Positions 56,889 through 64,000 of a DNA stretch of 64,000 nucleotides are shown here, in pieces. Each line of letters opens with the position of its first letter. Position 1 is the stretch's first letter. This DNA is from JANXMY01 sp964251675 (GTDB taxonomy: Bacteria > Armatimonadota > Armatimonadia > Armatimonadales > Capsulimonadaceae). The stretch covers positions 70,821-134,820 of the forward strand of contig CAXUKS010000008.1 of assembly GCA_964251675.1 (NCBI GenBank), given 5' to 3'. The notes under the pieces are model-generated. The model did no database searches. It saw only the letters and a program-made list of their open reading frames with translations, and was not told the origin of the DNA. The position numbers and the translations under genes were made by a program.

Positions 56889-57104
56889 AATGCGGTGGCC
56901 CCCCCGCCCCAATTCTGGGGAGCCAGAGACCTAACCCCCCGTCCCCCTTCCCTAAGAAGGAAGGGGGGGCAGAGTAAGAGCGGGCAAGGGCCTTTGGGTT
57001 CTCTCTTAACCCTTCCTTCTTAGGGAGGGGTGGTGAGGAACGAACCGGGGTAGGTTTTCCGGGGGGCTTCGACGCCGCTATCGCCGTAAACTTTGAGAAA
57101 CATT

Positions 57105-58175
57105 ATGACACAACTTAATCACACAGACACCACACAGCCTCTCCGGGTCGGCGTGGTCGGCGTCTCCGGCTACGGCGGCGGCGAGCTGGCCCGGCTGCTG
57201 CTCTCGCACCCGAACGTGCAGCTTACCTATGTCACGTCGGGGACCTATGCCGGGAAGCCGCTCCGTGCCGCCCTGCCGGGCATCGGCAAGTCCGAGTTAA
57301 TCTGCGAGGCGTTCGACTTGGACACCTGCGCGGACAACTGCGACTTCCTTTTTCTGGCGGGCGAGGCGGGCCTGGCGATGCAGCTTGTGCCCGATTTGCT
57401 GGCGGCGGACAAGAAAATTGTCGATCTCAGTGCGGACTTCCGGCTGGAAGACCCCGATGTCTACAAGCAGTGGTACCGGGCCGAGCACACTGCCGCGCAT
57501 CTCCTCGACGAAGCGGTCTACGGGATGCCGGAAATCAACCGCATGGCGATTGAAACTGCCCGGCTGGTCGCAAACCCCGGCTGCCATGTCACCGCCGCCG
57601 TGCTGGCCCTGGCCCCGCTTCTGAACGGCGAGGCCGTGGACCCGGACTCGCTGATTATCGACAGCCTCAGCGGCGTCTCCGGCGCGGGCCGGGCCAAGTT
57701 CGGCCTGGACTACCACTTTGCCGAGATCAATGAAAGCATGAAGCCTTACGGGGTCGGCGGCATTCACCGGCACACGCCGGAAATTGAGCAGGCCCTGAGC
57801 AGCGTTGCTGATGTGCCTGTGACCGTGACGTTCACCCCTCATCTGGTCCCCGTCACGCGGGGCATTCTGGCGACCTGCTACGGGACTTTGACCGGCCCTG
57901 CCGAAGATTTGCGCGAGCTGTACGCGATTTATTACAAAGACGCCCCGTTTGTTACCATTCTGGACAACGGCCAATTCCCGGCCACCAAGCCGGTTTCGGG
58001 GACTAATCACTGTCATTTAGGGCTGGCCGTAGATACCCGCACCAACCGTGTGATTGTGGTGTCCGCGATTGACAACCTCGGCAAAGGCGCGGCGGGGCAG
58101 GCCGTGCAGAACATGAACCTGATGTGCGGCTTCCCCGAAACAGCGGGCCTGACGCTGGCTTCGCTGTGGCCGTAA
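57105..58175 (+). CDS. argC: N-acetyl-gamma-glutamyl-phosphate reductase
   Basis: A 356-aa enzyme reducing N-acetylglutamyl phosphate to the semialdehyde with NADPH, third step of arginine synthesis. N-terminal Rossmann motif GVVGVSGYGGGELARLL, catalytic C160 in VANPGCHVTAAV (most relatives have PGCYPT), and the C-terminal substrate region TPHLVPVTRGILATCY plus IDNLGKGAAGQAVQNMNLM. ATG 57105 is used; GAGA before it is a weak ribosome site also seen before argJ. It heads the arginine cluster. Confidence 0.95.
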   Translation: MTQLNHTDTTQPLRVGVVGVSGYGGGELARLLLSHPNVQLTYVTSGTYAGKPLRAALPGIGKSELICEAFDLDTCADNCDFLFLAGEAGLAMQLVPDLLAADKKIVDLSADFRLEDPDVYKQWYRAEHTAAHLLDEAVYGMPEINRMAIETARLVANPGCHVTAAVLALAPLLNGEAVDPDSLIIDSLSGVSGAGRAKFGLDYHFAEINESMKPYGVGGIHRHTPEIEQALSSVADVPVTVTFTPHLVPVTRGILATCYGTLTGPAEDLRELYAIYYKDAPFVTILDNGQFPATKPVSGTNHCHLGLAVDTRTNRVIVVSAIDNLGKGAAGQAVQNMNLMCGFPETAGLTLASLWP

Positions 58176-58187
58176 GAGGCCCCCTAG

Positions 58188-58279
58188 CCCCCAATAATGG
58201 GGGAACCGGATTTCGGAACGGACAGGAAGGGCAGGGACAAGCCCTGCCCCTACATTTCTGGCTCCCCCATTATTGGGGG
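58188..58279. repeat. Cluster of three intergenic palindromes between argC and argJ
   Basis: 58188-58203 is CCCCCAATAATGGGGG, 58228-58253 the AGGGCAGGG-ACAAG-CCCTGCCCC palindrome and 58264-58279 CCCCCATTATTGGGGG. Order and spacing look like a composite mobile repeat unit with mirrored ends. Confidence 0.75.
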
Positions 58280-58325
58280 CGGGGGGGCAGCTCCGGCTTT
58301 CCGCGAACTTTGAGAAACAACACCT

Positions 58326-59630
58326 ATGGAACCAAGCGGCGCAATGGATAACACTGACGGCATGACGATCCTCGGCGGCGGCATCGTCGCCCCGCGTGGC
58401 TTCCGCACGGCGGGGGTCTACTGCGGCATCAAGCGCAAGCGCAATGACCTCGCCCTGATTGTCTCGGACACCGACGCCGTTGCGGCGGGCGTCTTTACGA
58501 CCAACATCGTGCAGGCTCCCTGCGTCGTCAGCAATCAGACGCATCTCGCGGACGGTCTCGCCCGCGCCATCGTGGTCAACTCCGGCAATGCCAATGCCTG
58601 CAACGGCGAGCAGGGCTGGAGCGATGCCGTGGCAATGGTCAACCACGCCGCCGAGGCGCTGGGCGTCCCCCCCCGGCGCGTGCTGTCGGCGTCTACGGGC
58701 GTCATCGGAACCAAGCTGCCCTTAGAAAAGATCATTGCGGGCATTCAGGACGCCGCCGGGAAGTTGCACGCGGACACCTGCGACGACACCGCGCAGGCCA
58801 TTATGACCACGGACACGTTTCTCAAGCAAGTCGCGGTGGAGATCACTTTGGAAGGCGGCAAGACCGCCCGGCTCGGCGCAATCGCCAAAGGCTCCGGCAT
58901 GATCGCTCCCAACATGGCGACCATGCTGGGCTTCCTGACCACCGACATCGCCATCGAGCAGGCCGTCCTGCAAGAGATGCTCCGGCGCGTCTGCTGGTAC
59001 ACGTTCAACTCCATCACCGTCGACGGCGACACGTCCACCAACGACATGGTGCTGGTTCTCGCCAACGGACAGGCGGGCAACGCGCCCATCACCACGCTGG
59101 AAAGCGCCGACGCCCGTGCGTTTGAAAAAGCCCTCTATTCCGTCTGTCTCTTTCTCGCCAAAGAGATCGCCCGCGACGGCGAAGGGGCCACCAAGCTCGT
59201 CGAAGTCACCGTCCAGAACGTCGCCGTCCCCGAGCGGCTCGAGCAGGCCTACGCCGCCCAGGGCGCGACGCTCACCCCGGAACAGCGGGCGGGTTTCGCC
59301 CGGTCCGTCGCCAAGACCGTCGCCAATTCCAACCTCGTCAAGACCGCCCTCTTCGGCAACGACCCCAACTGGGGCCGCATTCTCGCCGCCACAGGCCGGG
59401 CGGGCATCGCGTTTGACCCCGAGCGCGTCGAAATCGCCCTCGCGGGCACGACCGTCTACCGCGCCGGAATGCCCACCGACTTCAACGGCTACGTCGTGTC
59501 TGAGGCCATGAAAGCCAAAGAAATCCAGATTTTGATTGACTTCCACCAGCCGAACGGCGAAAGCGCCACCGTCTGGACCTGCGATTTCTCTTATGACTAC
59601 GTCAAGATCAACGCGGAGTACCACACATGA
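58326..59630 (+). CDS. argJ: Bifunctional glutamate N-acetyltransferase/ornithine acetyltransferase
   Basis: A 434-aa ArgJ, which transfers acetyl from acetylornithine to glutamate and so makes the pathway cyclic. The autocleavage site is seen as NMATMLGF with the new N-terminal nucleophile T199; KGSGMIAP before it and FNSITVDGDTSTND, CGFG-type contacts and GNDPNWGRI in the beta chain are conserved. Its end overlaps the next ATG by four bases (ATGA). It is about 25 residues longer at the start than usual; ATG 58344 (MDNTDGM) is an alternative start. Confidence 0.95.
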   Translation: MEPSGAMDNTDGMTILGGGIVAPRGFRTAGVYCGIKRKRNDLALIVSDTDAVAAGVFTTNIVQAPCVVSNQTHLADGLARAIVVNSGNANACNGEQGWSDAVAMVNHAAEALGVPPRRVLSASTGVIGTKLPLEKIIAGIQDAAGKLHADTCDDTAQAIMTTDTFLKQVAVEITLEGGKTARLGAIAKGSGMIAPNMATMLGFLTTDIAIEQAVLQEMLRRVCWYTFNSITVDGDTSTNDMVLVLANGQAGNAPITTLESADARAFEKALYSVCLFLAKEIARDGEGATKLVEVTVQNVAVPERLEQAYAAQGATLTPEQRAGFARSVAKTVANSNLVKTALFGNDPNWGRILAATGRAGIAFDPERVEIALAGTTVYRAGMPTDFNGYVVSEAMKAKEIQILIDFHQPNGESATVWTCDFSYDYVKINAEYHT

Positions 59631-59851
59631 ATTATCTGGATTACATCACGATTGAACCTGGTAAGCGCAGCGGCAAGCCCTGCATTCGCGGCCTGCGGAT
59701 GACTGTGTATGACGTCTTGGAATACCTCGCCTCCGGCATGACCGAGGCTGAAATCTTACAGGATTTCCCGGACCTAACCGCCCAGGACATCCGCGCCTGC
59801 CTCGCCTTCGCCGCTGACCGCGAGCGCAAGTTTGTTGCCACAGCCTTATAA
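59627..59851 (+). CDS. DUF433-family protein
   Basis: A 74-aa DUF433 protein: YITIEPGKRSGKPCIRGLRM then TVYDVLEYLASGMTEAEILQ and DFPDLTAQDIRACLAFAADR, the full family pattern with a winged HTH-like fold. DUF433 proteins usually act as antitoxins with a downstream PIN-like (DUF5615) toxin. Here the next gene is not a recognisable PIN protein. Overlap with argJ suggests translational coupling. Confidence 0.88.
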   Translation: MNYLDYITIEPGKRSGKPCIRGLRMTVYDVLEYLASGMTEAEILQDFPDLTAQDIRACLAFAADRERKFVATAL

Positions 59852-59853
59852 CC

Positions 59854-60252
59854 ATGATGCAATGTTTTATCTACTCGCATGAGGACTTGATAGGGAAGGC
59901 GGACTTTATCGCCTTTGACCCAGGAATGGGTTGCACACTTGCGCCATTCATCCCTAGTGAGAGCTATGAAAAAATCCGCTCGGCGGTTCGCGCATTTTCA
60001 CTGCTCGGCTCCCTAGCTGACACCAACGCGACCGACGAAACAAAGGCCCACGCAGAAGAGGTTTTGCGGCGTTGTGCGTCTTTAGAATTGACGGCGCGGA
60101 CTGTTTCAGGAGAGGTGTTGAAGCCAGCGGGTGGAGTGGCATTATTTGACTACTCAGAGGAACTAGGCGACACTGGTTATGAAGCGCATTTGTTTGGACT
60201 ACCGCAAGACATCTCTGAGAAGTATTTCCGCGAGGCGATCCAAAGATACTAG
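59854..60252 (+). CDS. Unrecognised protein after DUF433
   Basis: A 132-aa protein starting two bases after the DUF433 gene, in the position where a toxin is usually found. It shows KADFIAFDPGMGCTLAPFIP and a helical middle with EVLRRCASLELTARTVSGEV. It lacks the acidic residues of a PIN domain. Family unknown; it may be a novel partner or unrelated. Confidence 0.55.
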   Translation: MMQCFIYSHEDLIGKADFIAFDPGMGCTLAPFIPSESYEKIRSAVRAFSLLGSLADTNATDETKAHAEEVLRRCASLELTARTVSGEVLKPAGGVALFDYSEELGDTGYEAHLFGLPQDISEKYFREAIQRY

Positions 60253-60281
60253 GGAGAAAACGCGGAGGAGAAGTAAACCAT

Positions 60282-60923
60282 ATGCCAACCACACTTGAAA
60301 AACCCGTCAAGGCGCTGCCAACCCCGCCTGCTGCCCCGCGCCGGATGACTTACGAGGAGTTTTTGGAATGGGCGGATGAGGACACGTATGCCGAGTGGGT
60401 GGACGGAAAGGTGGAGCGAATGAGTCCGGCAAGCGTCAAGCATCAGGATATTTCTTTGTTCCTATCGCGGGTAATCGCAGAGTTTGTGGATGAAGCGGAC
60501 GCGGGCAAGGTGCTGACCGCGCCGTTCCAGATGAAGCTGGAGGCCCTGCGGCGCGGGCGGGAGCCGGACCTGCTGTTTGTGGCTAAAGAGCGGCTTTCGC
60601 TGCTGAAGGGCAGCTTTCTGGATGGCCCTGCGGACCTCGCGGTGGAGATTATCTCGCCCGAAAGCGCCCTGCGGGACCGGGGCGCGAAGTACGCGGAGTA
60701 TGAAGCCGGGGGCGTGCGCGAATACTGAATCATTGATACCGACGCCCGCTGGGCGGATTTCTTTGTGCGGAATGCCGAGGGCCGTTATCAGCGGGCGCGG
60801 GAAGACGCGGACGGTCGGTACGAAAGCGCAGCTTTGCCGGGGTTCTGGATTGACTTAAACTGGCTGTGGCAGACCCCGCTGCCGACGGTGCGGCAGGTGC
60901 TGCATGACTGGGAGGCGGTATGA
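60282..60923 (+). pseudogene. Uma2-family endonuclease gene with in-frame TGA
   Basis: A Uma2/DUF820 gene (PD-EXK-fold): YEEFLEWADEDTYAEWVDGK, RREPDLLFVAKER-like motif at GREPDLLFVAKERL and LAVEIISPESALRDRGAKYA. The family continues with the hallmark EYW(L/I)ID; here the tryptophan position is TGA (60726-60728), after which the same frame goes on (IIDTDARWADFFVRNAEGRY) to TGA 60921-60923. A single TGG to TGA change explains it. It could be a pseudogene, a sequencing error, or stop read-through. Confidence 0.85.
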
Positions 60924-61513
60924 TGCAACCAACCGGTGACTTTCTGAGCCTGACGGAATGGGTAGACTTTGAGGACGCGGGCATACAGGCCTATCTCGCC
61001 GCGCACCCATCCAGGGCGCGTTCGGAGGAAGCCGTGGTCTGCGGCGATTTTGAGTTTGTGCGGGACCAGATCGCGCATTCGTGGGATATTGGGAGCAGTC
61101 GGGTGACGGGGCGGGCGTCGGAAGTGCTGCGGCATGGCGAGGGCATTTGCTATGCCAAGTCGCACCTGCTGGCGGCGCTGCTGCGCGGGCGGGGCATTCC
61201 GGCGGGGTTCTGCTATCACCGCCTCACGTTGGGGGATACGCCCGACACCGGGTACTGCCTCCACGCCCTGAACGCGGTCTGGGTAGCGTCCGTGCAGCGA
61301 TGGGTGCGGCTGGATGCACGGGGCAACAAGCCGGGCGTAGACGCGCAGTTTTCGCTCGGCGCGGAGCGGCTGGCGTTTGCGGTGCGCCCGGAGCTGGGCG
61401 AGGTGGATGACGGCACGGTCTATGCCGCGCCGCTCCCGTGCATTACGCGGACGCTGGAGTCGCACACGGACTGCCGCGTGATGTATTCACAGGGTCTGCC
61501 GACAGAGTTTTGA
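60920..61513 (+). CDS. Transglutaminase-like (papain-fold) protein
   Basis: A 197-aa protein of the transglutaminase-like superfamily: catalytic Cys in RHGEGICYAKSHLLAALLRG, His in YCLHALNAVWV and Asp in WVRLDARGNKPG. No signal peptide. Such cytoplasmic forms are mostly uncharacterised peptidases or amidases. It overlaps the Uma2 stop (ATGA) and the following TTG start, so this is a tight operon. Confidence 0.8.
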   Translation: MMQPTGDFLSLTEWVDFEDAGIQAYLAAHPSRARSEEAVVCGDFEFVRDQIAHSWDIGSSRVTGRASEVLRHGEGICYAKSHLLAALLRGRGIPAGFCYHRLTLGDTPDTGYCLHALNAVWVASVQRWVRLDARGNKPGVDAQFSLGAERLAFAVRPELGEVDDGTVYAAPLPCITRTLESHTDCRVMYSQGLPTEF

Positions 61514-62457
61514 TTGGGAAAGAGGGTACGGGTATCGCACTGACAGCCGCCGCAGAAAGCAAATCGGAAGAAAGCAAGTCGGACCGATTCGGGATCGGGA
61601 TGGCGCTGTTCGCCACCTATGTCGTCTGGGGGTCCACGTTCCTCGGAATGAAGGTCGCGCTGGAAGGGCTGCCGCCGTTCCTGATGGCCGGGGCGCGGTT
61701 CGTGCTGGCGGGTGGCAGCCTGCTGCTCCTGACGACCGGGCGCGGCGCGGCGTGGCCGACACAGGCGCAGTGGGGCGGGGCGGCTCTGGTGGGGGCGCTG
61801 CTGCTTGGCGGCGGCAACGGCGGGGTCGTGCTGGCGGAGTACTTCGGCGTCTCGTCGGGCTTGGCGGCACTCGGCACCGCCACCGTGCCATTATGGGCAA
61901 TGCTGTTTGCGGGCCTCTGGGGGGAGTGGCCGACGGGCCGCGAATGGGCGGGGCTGGCGGTCGGGTTCGCGGGCGTCCTCTGCCTGAGCTTGGAAGGGGG
62001 CCTGCGGGCGTCTCCCTGGGGGGCGGTTTCGCTGCTGGTGTCGTCGGTCTGCTGGGCGTTCGGCTCCATCTGGAGCCGCCGCCTGCCGCTGCCGGGCGGG
62101 CTGTCCGCGCCGGGGGCACAGATGCTCTGCGGGGGAGTGCTGCTGCTGGCTGTAGGCGAATTGACTCATCAGCACCCGCCCGCCGCTGTTTCTCTGCGGG
62201 TAGGGGTGGCCTTTGTGTACCTCGTGATTGCGGCGGCGGTCGGCTACGGCGCGTATGCCTATCTGTTAGCGCGGGTCCGGCCCGCTCTGGCGACCTCCAA
62301 TGCCTATGTCAACCCAGTGATCGCCGTGGGCCTGGGCGCGGCCTTCGCGGGGGAGCGCCTGACACTGGTGGGCGGCGTGGCCCTGCTGCTGATTCTGGCC
62401 GGCGTGGGACTGACGGCGTCCACGAAGGGGGCGGGGCAGAAGGAAAAAACGACATGA
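61510..62457 (+). CDS. EamA/DMT-family transporter
   Basis: A drug/metabolite exporter-type membrane protein of about 315 aa with ten predicted helices in two EamA repeats: FATYVVWGSTFLGMKVALEG starts the first, SLLVSSVCWAFGSIWSRRLP the second. TTG 61510 overlaps the upstream TGA; ATG 61600, directly before the first helix, is the other choice. The substrate is unknown. Its stop overlaps the next ATG (ATGA). Confidence 0.85.
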   Translation: MIGKEGTGIALTAAAESKSEESKSDRFGIGMALFATYVVWGSTFLGMKVALEGLPPFLMAGARFVLAGGSLLLLTTGRGAAWPTQAQWGGAALVGALLLGGGNGGVVLAEYFGVSSGLAALGTATVPLWAMLFAGLWGEWPTGREWAGLAVGFAGVLCLSLEGGLRASPWGAVSLLVSSVCWAFGSIWSRRLPLPGGLSAPGAQMLCGGVLLLAVGELTHQHPPAAVSLRVGVAFVYLVIAAAVGYGAYAYLLARVRPALATSNAYVNPVIAVGLGAAFAGERLTLVGGVALLLILAGVGLTASTKGAGQKEKTT

Positions 62458-63101
62458 AAGATTTCGTCTTATTTGATTTGGGCAACACGCTGGTCCGCTA
62501 TTATGACCTGCCGAACTATCCGCCAATTCTGCAGGCCGCTGTCGGCGAGGTCGCTTTACTGCTGGGGGCTGAAACGGACTGGGCGCGGGTGAAGGCGGAG
62601 GATTTTGAGGCGAAAGACTTCCAGGTGCGGCCTCTGGAAGATAGGCTTGGGCGCATTTCCCCCGAAGCCATATGGTCTGAGGAGGTAGCATTAGAAGCCT
62701 GCCGCCGCTTTATGAAGCCGATTTTTACACTCGCTCATGTTTATGATGATGTGCTTCCAACACTGGCTGCCCTGAGAGTGTAGGGCATTCAGACAGCCAT
62801 CGTTTCCAACACGCCCTGGGGCAGTCCCGCCGTCCTATGGCGTGAGGAGATGGCGCGGCTGGGGCTGGCGGAGGCCGTGGACGTGCTGGTTTTCTGCCCG
62901 GACTGCGGCTGGCGCAAGCCCGCCCGGCCCATCTTTGATCTCACGCTTCAAAAATTGGGGGCGACATCGAGCCGGTGCCTTTTTGTTGGGGATGACCCGC
63001 GCTGGGACATTGCAGGGCCGAAGGCGCTGGACATGGATGCAACACTGATTGACCGCCGGACGCAAACGTTGCCGGACGTGCTGGAAGGGATTTTACGATG
63101 A
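62454..63101 (+). pseudogene. HAD-superfamily hydrolase gene with in-frame TAG
   Basis: A HAD phosphatase reading frame: nucleophile motif FVLFDLGNTLVRYY, then LPTLAALRV, TAG at 62781-62783, and on in the same frame with the second motif GIQTAIVSNTPWGS, lysine in CPDCGWRKPARPIFD and acidic motif CLFVGDDPRWDIAGP to TGA 63099-63101. All HAD motifs are present across the amber codon, so one base change or read error splits the gene. Its stop overlaps the argB start (ATGA). Confidence 0.82.
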
Positions 63102-63940
63102 CACAAGCGGAAGTTTTAATTCAGGCGCTGCCGTATATCAAGCGGTACGCGGGGCAGACCGTCGTGGTCAAGTACGGCGGGGCGGCGATGCTTGACGACG
63201 CGCTCAAAGCCGCCGTCATGCAGGACATTGTGCTGATGCTGTCGGTGGGCATCACGCCCATTCTCGTGCATGGCGGCGGGCCGGAAATCAGCGACGCGAT
63301 GCACCGGATGGGCAAGGAGCCGCAGTTTGTCGGCGGCCTGCGCGTCACCGATGCCGAGACGATGGAGATTGTCGAGATGGTGCTGGCGGGCAAAACCAAC
63401 AAAGGCATTGTCGCGCTGCTCAATCAGCAGGGGGCGCTGGCCGTGGGGCTGTCCGGCAAAGACGGCAACTTGATTGTGGCCGAGCGCGAGACCACCAAAG
63501 GCGACATCGGCTTTGTCGGGCGGGTCACGCAGATCAACCCGGCGCTGATCCACACGCTCACCGGGGCAGGCTATGTGCCGGTGATTTCCACCGTCGCCGT
63601 CGGCAAGAACGGCGAAAGCTACAATATCAACGCCGACACTGTGGCCGGGGAGCTGGCCGCCGCCCTCGGCGCGGCGCGTCTCGTGATGATGACCGATGTG
63701 GCAGGCATTTATCAGGACTTCGCCGACCCGGACACGCTCATCCGCGAGATGAGCGCCACCGATGCCCGGCAGCTTATCACCGACGGCAGCGTGGACCGGG
63801 GCATGATCCCCAAAGTGGAAGCCTGCGTCATCGCCGTGCGCGGCGGCGTGGGCCGGGCCACCATTATTGATGGTCGTCAGCCCCATGCCCTGCTGATGGA
63901 GCTGTTCACCGACGAGGGGCAGGGGACGATGGTGCGGTAG
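63098..63940 (+). CDS. argB: Acetylglutamate kinase
   Basis: A 280-aa kinase that phosphorylates N-acetylglutamate, second step of arginine synthesis. Motifs: TVVVKYGGAAM (ATP site lysine), VHGGGPEISDAM (glycine loop binding substrate), NINADTVAGELAAAL and DGSVDRGMIPKVEA. The N-terminal helix AEVLIQALPYIKRYAGQ before the core is the feature of hexameric, arginine-inhibited forms, so feedback control by arginine is likely. It ends the coupled cluster here; no stop-overlap follows. Confidence 0.95.
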   Translation: MTQAEVLIQALPYIKRYAGQTVVVKYGGAAMLDDALKAAVMQDIVLMLSVGITPILVHGGGPEISDAMHRMGKEPQFVGGLRVTDAETMEIVEMVLAGKTNKGIVALLNQQGALAVGLSGKDGNLIVAERETTKGDIGFVGRVTQINPALIHTLTGAGYVPVISTVAVGKNGESYNINADTVAGELAAALGAARLVMMTDVAGIYQDFADPDTLIREMSATDARQLITDGSVDRGMIPKVEACVIAVRGGVGRATIIDGRQPHALLMELFTDEGQGTMVR

Positions 63941-63952
63941 GATCGCCCCCCG

Positions 63953-63967
63953 CCCCCAATTCTGGGG
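63953..63967. repeat. Intergenic palindrome after argB
   Basis: CCCCCAATTCTGGGGG, followed by AGCCAGA, nearly the same as 56907-56926 (CCCCAATTCTGGGG plus AGCCAGA). Confidence 0.65.
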
Positions 63968-64000
63968 GAGCCAGAAAGTTAGGAAAGAGCCAGAAAGAAG

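Noticed and set aside
56800..57104. T-box leader before argC
   Set aside because: No T-box consensus sequence or specifier arrangement; only hairpins and repeats.

Overview
The window is a 64 kb piece of a GC-rich bacterial chromosome that carries one complete siphovirus-type prophage. The host cannot be named from this sequence alone. GC-rich coding sequence, many sigma70-type promoters with a TATACT -10 box, and short C-rich/G-rich palindromes between genes would fit Armatimonadota, Chloroflexota or a similar phylum, but this is inference.

Host left arm (1-6181): a gene end, a SAM methyltransferase, a zinc alcohol/polyol dehydrogenase, a leftward membrane-anchored SpoIIE-type phosphatase, a HAD phosphatase, a FosA-like glyoxalase-fold enzyme, and a chromate transporter made as two half-proteins (overlapping stop/start).

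Prophage (6182-48347): flanked by a perfect 65 bp direct repeat, which is the 3' part of a tRNA-Leu(CAG) gene; the right copy completes an intact tRNA beside the integrase. Order: a leftward HTH regulator and divergent small early genes; a non-coding stretch with a candidate structured RNA; a 1092-aa primase-helicase followed by an iteron-rich candidate origin; a Panacea-domain protein, an antitoxin-like protein and a zinc-ribbon membrane protein; an XRE repressor, a polyproline miniprotein and a papain-family peptidase; tRNA-Asn; then a rightward late block: terminase, portal, protease, capsid, a lysis-like membrane set, a collagen-like fibre, connectors, tail tube, tail chaperones, tape measure, Dit and a tail hub with binding modules. 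After a strong bidirectional terminator come a leftward sigma factor, a rightward CsrA homologue behind a sigma54-like promoter, a candidate type II restriction enzyme convergent with a DNA methyltransferase, a Cas4/RecB-like nuclease, a replication-initiator-like gene with internal repeats and a 100-N assembly gap, and the integrase.

Host right arm (48367-64000): an NlpC/P60 hydrolase, a secreted beta-propeller protein, and a lower-GC block of secreted proteins, several sharing a W-x-WTGND-x-P signature, interspersed with two copies of a promoter-plus-mini-ORF cassette. The argC, argJ and argB genes follow, interrupted by a DUF433 protein, a Uma2 gene broken by TGA, a transglutaminase-like protein, an EamA transporter and a HAD gene broken by TAG.

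The most unusual content is the prophage's regulatory equipment (CsrA, sigma factor, candidate structured RNA), its two candidate iteron origins, and the duplicated mini-ORF cassettes and secreted-protein family in the host arm.
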